Source of the DNA: Burkholderiales bacterium
GTDB lineage: Bacteria > Pseudomonadota > Gammaproteobacteria > Burkholderiales > Burkholderiaceae_C
DNA: 6,829 nt
NCBI GenBank assembly: GCA_947453585.1
Contig: CANGHQ010000096.1
Location: forward strand, 1-6,829
Direction of reading: 5' to 3'
The notes under the pieces are model-generated. The model searched no databases, had not been told where the DNA came from, and saw only the letters and a program-made list of their open reading frames with translations. Both the position numbers and the translations under genes were made by a program. This document shows positions 1-5,317 of this stretch, one piece after another. How positions within the stretch are numbered: position 1 is the first letter of the stretch; every line of letters starts with the position of its first letter.

Positions 1-1
1 A

Positions 2-1102
2 ACCCACCCCGGCGTGATTGACGAACTCGCCAGCAGCGCCATGCTGACCGAGCGCTTTGACGCTACTACCTTTGAGTCTGAAATCGGCTTTCGTTTGAGC
101 GCGCTCACCGCCAGCGGCGAAGACGACGATGAAACCCTGCTCAACCTGCTGCGCCGCGCCCACCACGCCGAAGTGTTTCGCACCCTCGCGCGCGACGTGG
201 AGGGCCAGCTCACGGTCGAGCAAGTGGCCGACGACCTGAGCGCCTTGGCCGAAGCCATGTTGCGAATTACCACCGCCTGGTGCTGGGCGCGCCTCAAAAC
301 CCGCCACCGCGAACTGCCCCAGCTCGCCATCATTGCCTACGGCAAGCTCGGCGGCAAAGAGCTGGGCTATGGCAGCGACCTCGACATCGTGTTTGTGTAT
401 GACGACGCCGATGAACGTGCAGGCGAGATCTACGGCGCACTGGTGCGCAAGCTGATCAACTGGCTCACCGTTAAAACCAGCGAAGGCGACCTGTACGAAA
501 TCGACACCGCGCTGCGCCCCAACGGCAACGCCGGCATGCTGGTCACGCCCTTTAGCGCCTACGCCAACTACCAAGAGCAACGCGGCTCAAACACCGCCTG
601 GACCTGGGAACACCAGGCCATCACCCGCGCCCGCTGCGTGCTGGGCAGCGCCGATTTGCAGGCGCGCTTTGACGCCGTGCGCGACGCCGTGATCGCCAGC
701 CCGCGCGACAGCGCCGCCCTGCACGACGAAATTGCCGCCATGCGCGCCAAAGTAAGCGCCGCCCACCGCGACAAACCCGGCTTGTTTGACGTCAAACACA
801 GCGCTGGCGGCATGGTGGACATTGAGTTTGCGGTGCAGTTTTTGGTGCTGGCCCATGGCGCCGACCACCCCGGGCTGCGCGCCAACCTGGGCAACATCGC
901 CCTGCTGCAACGCGCCCAAGACTGCGGTCTGCTGCCCGCACCCCTTGGCGCCGACGCCGCCCAGGCCTACCGCAGCCTGCGCCAAATCCAGCACCGCGCC
1001 CGCTTGGACGAGACACCCACCGAATTGGCGCTGGACGCCGTGGCGTCTGAGCGTGCGGCGGGGCTGGCGCTGTGGGGGGCGGTGTTTGGCAACCGGCCTT
1101 AA
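2..1102 (+). CDS. glnE: Glutamine synthetase adenylyltransferase GlnE, C-terminal part (5' end outside window)
   Basis: GlnE attaches AMP to, and removes it from, a tyrosine of glutamine synthetase in response to PII protein and glutamine, so it tunes nitrogen assimilation in the cytoplasm. The frame is open from base 2 and reads THPGVIDELA, a typical internal GlnE stretch, so the GTG at 14 is not the real start. About 366 residues remain of a protein usually 900-950 long. They cover the C-terminal adenylyltransferase half; the N-terminal deadenylylating half lies outside. The nucleotidyltransferase core is intact: YGKLGGKELGYGSDLD (codons from about 338) supplies the paired catalytic aspartates, and YEIDTALRPNG (from about 494) supplies the third acidic residue. 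These are followed by WTWEHQAITRAR and FDVKHSAGGMVDIEF, which mark the C-terminal helical domain. The gene ends with TAA, 33 bp before the FAH-family gene. The identification is secure. Confidence 0.96.
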   Translation, partial: THPGVIDELASSAMLTERFDATTFESEIGFRLSALTASGEDDDETLLNLLRRAHHAEVFRTLARDVEGQLTVEQVADDLSALAEAMLRITTAWCWARLKTRHRELPQLAIIAYGKLGGKELGYGSDLDIVFVYDDADERAGEIYGALVRKLINWLTVKTSEGDLYEIDTALRPNGNAGMLVTPFSAYANYQEQRGSNTAWTWEHQAITRARCVLGSADLQARFDAVRDAVIASPRDSAALHDEIAAMRAKVSAAHRDKPGLFDVKHSAGGMVDIEFAVQFLVLAHGADHPGLRANLGNIALLQRAQDCGLLPAPLGADAAQAYRSLRQIQHRARLDETPTELALDAVASERAAGLALWGAVFGNRP

Positions 1103-1135
1103 AGCCCCGCGCGCTTTCCAAGCGAAAATCCCCCC

Positions 1136-2152
1136 ATGAAATTTGCAAGCTACCAAGACGGCTCCCGCGACGGGCAGCTGGTTGTTGTTTCCCGTGACCT
1201 GGGCCTGGCGGTGTATCCGTCGCACATTGCCAACCGGCTGCAGCAGGTGCTCGACGACTGGAACTACCTGAGCCCCCAACTCCAAGACCTGTCAGACCAG
1301 CTCAATGCCGGGCGGGCGCGCAACGCGTTTGCCTTTAACCCGGCGCAGTGTTTGGCGCCCCTGCCGCGCGCTTACCAGTGGGCGCACGGCGGCGGCTTTG
1401 GCAGCCACGCCGAACTGCTGGGACAGGCGCAGGCCTTGGACGCCGACGGCGCAGTGGCCCAGCCCACCGGCCTGGCGCAGGCTAGTAGCGACGCCCTCTT
1501 GGGTGCGCAAGCGCCCCTGGTCTGCGCCAACGAAGCCTGGGAACTCGACTTTTCTGCCGAACTGGCCGTAGCCACCAGCGACATTCCCATGGGCTGCACG
1601 CCCGAACGTGCGCTGGACGGCGTGCGCTTGCTGCTGCTGGCCAACAGCTTTCAACTGCGTGCGCACGGCAACGCCGACGCAGGCACCGCCTTTGCGCCGG
1701 TGGCGGTCACGCCCGACGAGCTGGGCGAGGCCTGGCGCAAAGGCCGGGTCAACTTGTCTCTGCAAACGAGCTGGAACGGCCGTAAGGTGGGCTTGTGCGA
1801 CGCGGGCCCCGATATGACCCTGCACTTTGGCCAGCTGATTGCGCAACTGGCGCAGCACCGGCCCCTGCGCGCCGGAAGCCTGGTGGGCAGCGGCACGGTG
1901 AGCAGCCCGGCGCGCGTGCGTGATGGCCGAAAGAGCGCCCAAGACCTGCCCGACTGGCCCAAGGGCTACCACTGCATCGCCGAAAAACGCGCCATGGAAA
2001 TGCTGCAAAGCGGCCAAACCACTACCGGCTACCTGCGTGTGGGCGACACGGTGGAAATGGACGTGAAAGGCCGGGACGGCCACAGCCTGTTTGGCGCGAT
2101 TGCGCAAGAGGTGGTGTCTGCTATGGCTCCGGTCGGCGCCTTGTCGGCTTAA
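1136..2152 (+). CDS. FAH-family (fumarylacetoacetate hydrolase fold) protein, apparently lacking the active site
   Basis: This 338-residue protein has the length and order of the short bacterial FAH-family proteins annotated as fumarylacetoacetate or 2-keto-4-pentenoate hydrolases. Recognisable blocks are GSRDGQLVVVSRDL (9-22), LQQVLDDWNYLSPQLQDL (35-52), PLPRAYQWAHGG (76-87), TAFAPVAVTPDELG (184-197), RAGSLVGSGTVS (245-256) and WPKGYHCIAEKRAMEM (274-289). Against family members recalled from memory, key positions are changed. His84 replaces the first metal Asp, Ser140 replaces the first Glu of the E-x-E motif (Glu142 is kept), and Ser171 replaces the Asp after Asn170. The segment between Arg175 and Thr184 is about 11 residues shorter than usual and lacks the catalytic Lys. 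The frame is otherwise open and conserved, so a recent pseudogene is unlikely. ATG 1136 is chosen because the protein begins there in family style; no clear Shine-Dalgarno is visible, and GAAAAT lies 6 bp upstream. The fold is confident, but enzymatic activity is doubtful and the substrate unknown. Confidence 0.85.
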   Translation: MKFASYQDGSRDGQLVVVSRDLGLAVYPSHIANRLQQVLDDWNYLSPQLQDLSDQLNAGRARNAFAFNPAQCLAPLPRAYQWAHGGGFGSHAELLGQAQALDADGAVAQPTGLAQASSDALLGAQAPLVCANEAWELDFSAELAVATSDIPMGCTPERALDGVRLLLLANSFQLRAHGNADAGTAFAPVAVTPDELGEAWRKGRVNLSLQTSWNGRKVGLCDAGPDMTLHFGQLIAQLAQHRPLRAGSLVGSGTVSSPARVRDGRKSAQDLPDWPKGYHCIAEKRAMEMLQSGQTTTGYLRVGDTVEMDVKGRDGHSLFGAIAQEVVSAMAPVGALSA

Positions 2153-2155
2153 AGC

Positions 2156-2185
2156 GAGCGCCTCCAACACGCACCGCTAGCGCTC
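2156..2185. other. Weak inverted repeat between convergent genes
   Basis: GAGCGC (2156-2161) and GCGCTC (2180-2185) are complementary around an 18-nt loop, just after the FAH-family stop codon. No T-run follows. The gap 2153-2235 separates two converging genes, where a terminator would be expected, but the arms are short and chance pairing is possible in DNA this GC-rich. Confidence 0.2.
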
Positions 2186-2230
2186 ACATCCGCTAAGCGC
2201 ATCGACCGCGCACCAACAGCGATTTACCCC

Positions 2231-2253
2231 GGCGCTCAGGCCCGGGCAGCGCC
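2231..2253. terminator. Possible hairpin at the 3' end of the DsbA-like gene
   Basis: GGCGCT (2231-2236) pairs with AGCGCC (2248-2253). The loop is 11 nt and contains the palindrome GCCCGGGC. The hairpin overlaps the last codons and stop of the minus-strand gene and faces the convergent FAH-family gene. There is no T-tract on either strand, so it is at best a weak or Rho-assisted transcription end. Confidence 0.25.
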
Positions 2254-3543
2254 CAGTTCCTGCTCAATCACCCACAAGCGGTCTTGGCCCCAGTGGCCGG
2301 GCAAATCGTTAACCCGAAACGAGGGCACGCCCCACAGCTCTTGCGCCAGCAGGTCTTCGCGGTTGGCTGCGGCCACAGCGCGCCAGGATTCGTCGGGCAA
2401 AGCGGCTTGCACCCAGGCGGCGTCAAAACCGGCGCGCGCGGCAATCGCGTTCAGACCCGAGTCGCTGCCAGCGTCCAGCCCGTCGGCCCATACGCCTTGC
2501 AAAAATGAAGCGGCAAACTCGATGCCCTTGCCCGCTGCAATAGCGCGGTGCAAGAGCGCGTAGCCGCGCTCCACCGGCTTGCCCACCGGGTCTACCGCGT
2601 TGCCAAAGGCCATGCCCAGGCGCTGCGCCTCGCGCGCCACGTCGCTGACGATGTACAGGCGCTTTTCCACTGGCACCGGCAGGCCGCGCATCACCATGGG
2701 GAGCACAAAGCGCAGGCGCAACTCGGCGCCATGGTGCGCCGCCAGCGCCCGCACGCGGGGCAGCGCCAAATAGGTATAGGGGCTGCGAAAGGACAAAAAG
2801 TAGTCCAGCGTGGTGCCGGGCGCGGCGCGTGGACCGGGCAGCGGCGCGAGTGCTACCTCGTGCACTGGCGCGATCAGGGGCGCGGACGGGTTGCGGCACA
2901 GGCCCTCGTCGCGCAGGCGTTCTTCCAAAAAGTGCAGGCGGTCCAGGCCCCAGTACCACTCGCCCGCGTAATAGAAGGTGCCGCCCAAGTAATGGCCAGC
3001 ACGCGTGCGCCGCGCGTCGCCCTGCGCCTTGGCGCTGGCCACGCGCGCGGGTGCTGCATTTGCTGGGGCTGCAGCTTGCGCGCCCGGCTGCCACAGGCCC
3101 GCGCTGATGCTTGCGGCCTGCGCCACAAAAGTGCCGTCGTCCAGCGCAGCAGCCAGCGCCGCCTCGGCGGCTTGCACCTTGGGCGCGGCGGGCAAGGCGC
3201 CGTCCGGGCACTGCGGCGCCTGCAGGCCATAGGCCTGCGCCAAGGTGGCGGCGTCGCGCAGCGACCAGTGCGCCAAGCGCGCGCGATCAGGCGCCGCGGA
3301 GTCTTGCGGCGGGCTCACCAAATGGGGCAGGAGCGTGATCTGGTAGTCAGCAGCCAAGCGCCCCAGCACCTGCGCGCAGAGGTGGCTGTACGGGTCGTCG
3401 GCCTGGTGAAAGTAATGCACCTGGGCGCTCGCCCCAGTCATCTTGCGCCACAGTGTGGCGCGGGCGCGGCGCAGGCGGCGCAGGCCGGGGTGGGTGTAGA
3501 TCCGCACAAAGTTGCGGGCGATCTGGGTTTTGAGGGCGCTCAT
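2236..3543 (-). CDS. Tandem DsbA-like / 2-hydroxychromene-2-carboxylate isomerase-type protein
   Basis: The 435-residue protein contains two thioredoxin-fold DsbA-like domains of the HCCA-isomerase (kappa-class GST) kind. The C-terminal domain (about 245-430) is well formed. It opens with LDYFLSFRSPYTYLALPRV, where Ser254 sits at the position of the catalytic Ser of HCCA isomerases, and has the cis-proline motif GVPSF (405-409) and the ending WGQDRLWVIEQEL. The N-terminal domain (about 42-210) opens with VHYFHQADDPYSHL, with Asp50 where the Ser would be. It ends GGTFYYAGEWYWGLDRLHFLEERL, with Gly188 where the cis-Pro would be. An Ala/Pro-rich stretch (about 155-178) precedes that ending. No CxxC motif and no signal peptide are seen, so it is probably cytoplasmic and not a disulphide oxidase. 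GGAG lies about 10 nt before the ATG. It is the last gene of the minus-strand run, about 105 bp after marC. The isomerase family is confident; the substrate is unknown. Confidence 0.85.
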   Translation of the reverse strand: MSALKTQIARNFVRIYTHPGLRRLRRARATLWRKMTGASAQVHYFHQADDPYSHLCAQVLGRLAADYQITLLPHLVSPPQDSAAPDRARLAHWSLRDAATLAQAYGLQAPQCPDGALPAAPKVQAAEAALAAALDDGTFVAQAASISAGLWQPGAQAAAPANAAPARVASAKAQGDARRTRAGHYLGGTFYYAGEWYWGLDRLHFLEERLRDEGLCRNPSAPLIAPVHEVALAPLPGPRAAPGTTLDYFLSFRSPYTYLALPRVRALAAHHGAELRLRFVLPMVMRGLPVPVEKRLYIVSDVAREAQRLGMAFGNAVDPVGKPVERGYALLHRAIAAGKGIEFAASFLQGVWADGLDAGSDSGLNAIAARAGFDAAWVQAALPDESWRAVAAANREDLLAQELWGVPSFRVNDLPGHWGQDRLWVIEQELGAARA

Positions 3544-3613
3544 GGCGGGCGGGCTCCAGGTTTATGGCGACGGGGAATGAGGGTGGCGTCTGGTGGATGG
3601 CTGCAAAAGGGCG

Positions 3614-3641
3614 GCGCCAGGCGAAAGGCGTGCGCCAGGCG
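3614..3641. repeat. Two copies of GCGCCAGGCG, 18 bp apart
   Basis: GCGCCAGGCG occurs at 3614-3623 and again at 3632-3641, in the gap between the MarC stop and the DsbA-like start. GGCGC (3613-3617) can also pair with GCGCC (3632-3636). On the minus strand this stem is followed by GCCCTTTT, so it could act as a weak terminator after marC. The arms are only five bases long. Confidence 0.35.
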
Positions 3642-3648
3642 TGCGGGC

Positions 3649-4254
3649 CTAACGGCCCATCACCTGCAGCGCAAAGGTCTTGGCGCCGCGCAGCATCATC
3701 TCAATGGCCACCGACACCAGCACCAAGCCCATCAGCCGCTCTACGGCCACCACCAGGCGGCTGCCTATGAGGCGCTGAATGCGTTCGGCCGACACCAGCA
3801 CCACGGCGCTAATGAGCATGGTCACGCACAGCGCGGCAATCCAGTCCAGGCGGCGCTCGGGCTGCTGCGACACCAGTAGCAAGACCGTGGCCAGCGCCGA
3901 CGGCCCGGCAATGGCTGGCACGGCCAGGGGCACGATCAGCGGCTCTTCAAAAATCTCGGCCTCTAGCGTGGTCGGGGGCGGAAACACCATGCGCAGCGCG
4001 ATCAAAAACAAAATCACGCCGCCGCCGATTTGCAGCGAGAGTTCGCTCAGGTTCATCACCTTCAAGAAGCCTTCGCCCACAAACATAAAGGTCAGCAGCA
4101 AAAAGAAGGCAATCAATATCTCACGCAGAATTACCCGCGCGCGCCGCTCGGGCGCCACGTGTTTGAGCGCGTTGGCAAAGATAGGGATATTGCCCACCGG
4201 GTCGGTAATCAGGATCAGCAAAATGGTGGCCGAGGCAAAGGTGTAATTCATCAT
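3649..4254 (-). CDS. MarC-family integral membrane protein
   Basis: This 201-residue inner-membrane protein belongs to the MarC (YchE/YhgN) family, about 200-220 residues with six membrane spans and no firmly established substrate. Visible hallmarks are ILLILITDPVGNIPIFANAL (11-30), with the family DPxGNxP motif in the first span, and the IVPLAVPAIAGPSALATVL stretch (107-125). Hydrophobic segments lie at about 5-26, 42-60, 73-91, 108-129, 137-155 and 170-187. The frame extends 27 codons further upstream to 4335, but those residues are shadow sequence of the VOC gene. The start at 4254 (ATGATGAATTAC) begins the canonical N-terminus and overlaps the VOC stop codon as ATGA, so translation is probably coupled. 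The old link of MarC to antibiotic resistance in E. coli is not supported, so no resistance role should be assumed. Confidence 0.93.
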   Translation of the reverse strand: MMNYTFASATILLILITDPVGNIPIFANALKHVAPERRARVILREILIAFFLLLTFMFVGEGFLKVMNLSELSLQIGGGVILFLIALRMVFPPPTTLEAEIFEEPLIVPLAVPAIAGPSALATVLLLVSQQPERRLDWIAALCVTMLISAVVLVSAERIQRLIGSRLVVAVERLMGLVLVSVAIEMMLRGAKTFALQVMGR

Positions 4255-4664
4255 GGCGCGTACACCGTATCCAAACTGGCAAAGCCCTTGACCTCCATCG
4301 GGTTGCCCGACGGATCGAGAAAGAACATGGTCCATTGTTCGCCGCTCTGGCCTGCAAAGCGGATTTGCGGCTCCATCTCAAACTCCACCTTGGCGGCCTG
4401 CAAGCGCTGCGCCAGCGCCTGCCATTCGGGCAGCGCCAGCACCAGGCCAAAGTGCGGCATGGGCACCAGCACATCGCCCACCTGGCCGGTGCGCGTGGTG
4501 GCAAAAGGCGCGCCCAGGTGCAGCGAGAGCTGGTGGCCAAAAAAGTCAAAGTCCACCCAAGTGGCGGTGCTGCGCCCCTCGGTGCATCCCAGCACGCCGC
4601 CATAAAACTGGCGTGCGGCCTGCAAGTCATGGACGTGGATGGCAAGGTGGAACAGGCTTTGCAT
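4251..4664 (-). CDS. VOC-superfamily protein (glyoxalase / extradiol dioxygenase fold)
   Basis: The 137-residue single-module VOC protein has the paired beta-alpha-beta-beta-beta pattern. It begins QSLFHLAIHVHDLQAARQFY, the classic first strand and helix. The first module continues with VDFDFFGHQLSLHLG (38-51), and the second with MPHFGLVLALPE (69-80) through FFLDPSGNPMEVKGF (114-128). His10, His71 and Glu124 sit where the 2-His-1-carboxylate metal ligands usually lie, so metal binding is plausible. VOC proteins of this length normally work as dimers. The start is set at ATG 4664 because the frame's extra 11 residues to 4697 (MLAAGGCYPAP) do not resemble the family. No Shine-Dalgarno is evident; TATCCT lies 6 bp upstream. 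Its stop overlaps the MarC start. The gene diverges from the DUF2946 gene across 110 bp. The substrate cannot be told from sequence, and a role in ring cleavage, lactoylglutathione chemistry or resistance would be a guess. Confidence 0.88.
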   Translation of the reverse strand: MQSLFHLAIHVHDLQAARQFYGGVLGCTEGRSTATWVDFDFFGHQLSLHLGAPFATTRTGQVGDVLVPMPHFGLVLALPEWQALAQRLQAAKVEFEMEPQIRFAGQSGEQWTMFFLDPSGNPMEVKGFASLDTVYAP

Positions 4665-4704
4665 AGGCGCAGGATAGCAGCCCCCTGCGGCCAGCATCGC
4701 GCAC

Positions 4705-4736
4705 CCTGTCGCCCTTGCATCCTCTGGCGACCCAGG
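4705..4736. promoter_or_regulatory. Imperfect inverted repeat in the divergent intergenic region (candidate operator)
   Basis: CCTG-TCGCC (4705-4713) is mirrored by GGCGA-CC-CAGG (4726-4736) around a 12-bp spacer. The core GTCGCC/GGCGAC is perfect. It lies in the 110-bp gap between the VOC and DUF2946 starts and overlaps TTGCAT (4715-4720). TTGCAT sits 17 bp from CATAAA (4738-4743), a poor -35/-10 pair. A regulator bound here could act on one or both genes. No known copper-regulator box is recognisable, and the symmetry could be chance. Confidence 0.3.
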
Positions 4737-4788
4737 TCATAAACCGCCTGCCTAAGACTGCCATAATTGCCGCCATGTCGCCCTTGCA
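4707..4788. repeat. 13-bp direct repeat TGTCGCCCTTGCA flanking the DUF2946 start
   Basis: TGTCGCCCTTGCA occurs exactly at 4707-4719 and at 4776-4788, 69 bp apart. The second copy is the start of the coding sequence (within ATG TCG CCC TTG CAC), and the first overlaps the left arm of the inverted repeat. It may be a small duplication of the gene's start, a repeated binding site, or coincidence. Confidence 0.5.
4762..4767 (+). promoter_or_regulatory. Possible -10 element of the copper cluster
   Basis: CATAAT matches the sigma-70 -10 consensus at five of six positions and ends 7 bp before the ATG at 4775. Used as a -10, it would place the transcript start at or next to the start codon, giving a leaderless mRNA. 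That would fit the absence of a Shine-Dalgarno. No convincing -35 lies 16-18 bp upstream, so support is weak. Confidence 0.3.
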
Positions 4789-5140
4789 CACCCTTCGCTC
4801 CACCCGCCTGCTGGCGCGCGCCGTGCTGCTGTGGTGGTGCTTGGCGCTGGGCTTGGCAGCCGCCGCGCCACTGGCGCAAGCCCAGGGCAGCCGCACGGTG
4901 TGTTCGGCCTCGGGCATGGTCATGCTGGTCGATGCTGAAACCGGCGCCCCCGCCAGCCAGGGAACGCACAGCTTGGACTGCGCGCTGTGCCTCTTTACCG
5001 GCGCGCCGCCACCGGCTGCGCAATCTCCGCTTCTTTCTTCGACACCTCCCCAAGCGCTGGCGGCCTACACCGGCCTCAGCGAACTGGCTTGGCGCAGCGC
5101 AGCGCCGCCACCAGGGCGCGGGCCACCTACGCTGGCCTGA
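4775..5140 (+). CDS. DUF2946-family exported protein, copper-cluster associated (first copy)
   Basis: This 121-residue protein matches the DUF2946 layout. It has a positively charged start, a hydrophobic segment (about 13-36, ending PLAQAQ, a likely signal-peptidase site), then TVCSASGMVMLVD (41-53). A C-x-x-C motif follows (Cys69-Ala-Leu-Cys72, in SLDCALCLF), and the tail is RGPPTLA, which I recall as typical of the family. Cys43, Cys69 and Cys72 are candidate metal or redox ligands in the periplasm. The usual His just before the first Cys of the pair (HCPxC) is replaced by Asp. The start is ATG 4775; the frame runs upstream to 4715, but those residues precede the charged N-region and do not look like a signal peptide. 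It heads the cluster with the YcnI-like and PCu(A)C genes, which suggests a part in copper handling. No biochemical function is established for the family. Confidence 0.8.
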   Translation: MSPLHTLRSTRLLARAVLLWWCLALGLAAAAPLAQAQGSRTVCSASGMVMLVDAETGAPASQGTHSLDCALCLFTGAPPPAAQSPLLSSTPPQALAAYTGLSELAWRSAAPPPGRGPPTLA

Positions 5141-5146
5141 AAGCGC

Positions 5147-5168
5147 GGCGGGCCCTTAGGCCTTCGCC
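5147..5168 (+). other. Hairpin immediately after the first DUF2946 gene
   Basis: GGCG-GGCC (5147-5154), loop CTTA, then GGCC-TT-CGCC (5159-5168) form an 8-bp stem with a two-base bulge, seven bases after the TGA stop. No T-tract follows, so it is unlikely to be a strong intrinsic terminator. It could protect or process the upstream message. Confidence 0.35.
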
Positions 5169-5183
5169 CTGCACGGTGGGTGT

Positions 5184-5209
5184 GCCGCCACGGCCCGTCT
5201 GTGGGTGGC
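5184..5209 (+). other. Second possible hairpin upstream of the YcnI-like gene
   Basis: GCCGCCAC (5184-5191) pairs with GTGGGTGGC (5201-5209), giving eight pairs, one of them G-T, with a single bulged G and a nine-base loop. It lies in the 177-bp gap 5141-5317, the longest in the window. I recognise no riboswitch family in this gap. Confidence 0.25.
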
Positions 5210-5217
5210 GCCCGCTC

Positions 5218-5279
5218 AACCGATTCCCTCCTCTTGCTCCCTACGTGCTGCCACGCAGCCTGGGGGTGAACCGAATCCC
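5218..5279. repeat. Imperfect direct repeat AACCGA(T/A)TCCC in the YcnI upstream region
   Basis: AACCGATTCCC (5218-5228) and AACCGAATCCC (5269-5279) differ at one base and start 51 bp apart, about five helical turns. The second copy ends 38 bp before the YcnI-like start. Spacing on one face of the helix would suit a pair of regulator sites, but with two short copies this is only suggestive. Confidence 0.35.
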
Positions 5280-5317
5280 ACGGCTGCGCGCGCGCCGCCT
5301 GTTTGTTGAATACCTTT

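Noticed and set aside
1086..1091. TTGGCA as a -35 for the FAH-family gene
   Set aside because: It resembles a -35, but the only -10-like hexamer (1124-1129) is 32 bp away, too far for a sigma-70 promoter.
587..1285. 232-codon minus-strand frame opposite glnE and the start of the FAH-family gene
   Set aside because: It is a shadow of two supported genes and shows no motif or start signal.
1292..2170. 292-codon minus-strand frame opposite the FAH-family gene
   Set aside because: It has no recognisable motif, an Ala/Gln/His/Arg-rich composition, and complete overlap with a conserved plus-strand gene.
2548..3879. 443-codon open frame on the plus strand opposite the DsbA-like and MarC genes
   Set aside because: It is antisense to two well-supported genes and runs straight through their intergenic gap. 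Its product is a monotonous mix of Arg, Ala, Gln, His and Gly with no family motif, as expected of a shadow frame in GC-rich DNA.
4255..4335. Upstream extension of the MarC frame by 27 codons
   Set aside because: The added residues are translated from within the VOC gene and do not resemble a MarC N-terminus; the ATG at 4254 starts the canonical first span.
4665..4697. Upstream extension of the VOC frame by 11 codons
   Set aside because: VOC proteins normally begin just before the first strand, as with MQSLFHLAIH from 4664; the extension lacks family character.
4121..5053. 310-codon minus-strand frame spanning parts of MarC, VOC and DUF2946
   Set aside because: It crosses the divergent intergenic region and overlaps three real genes out of frame; its Arg/Trp/Cys-rich product resembles no protein family.
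5141..5317. Possible cobalamin or other metabolite riboswitch
   Set aside because: I could not find the conserved boxes of any riboswitch family I know; only short hairpins are visible.
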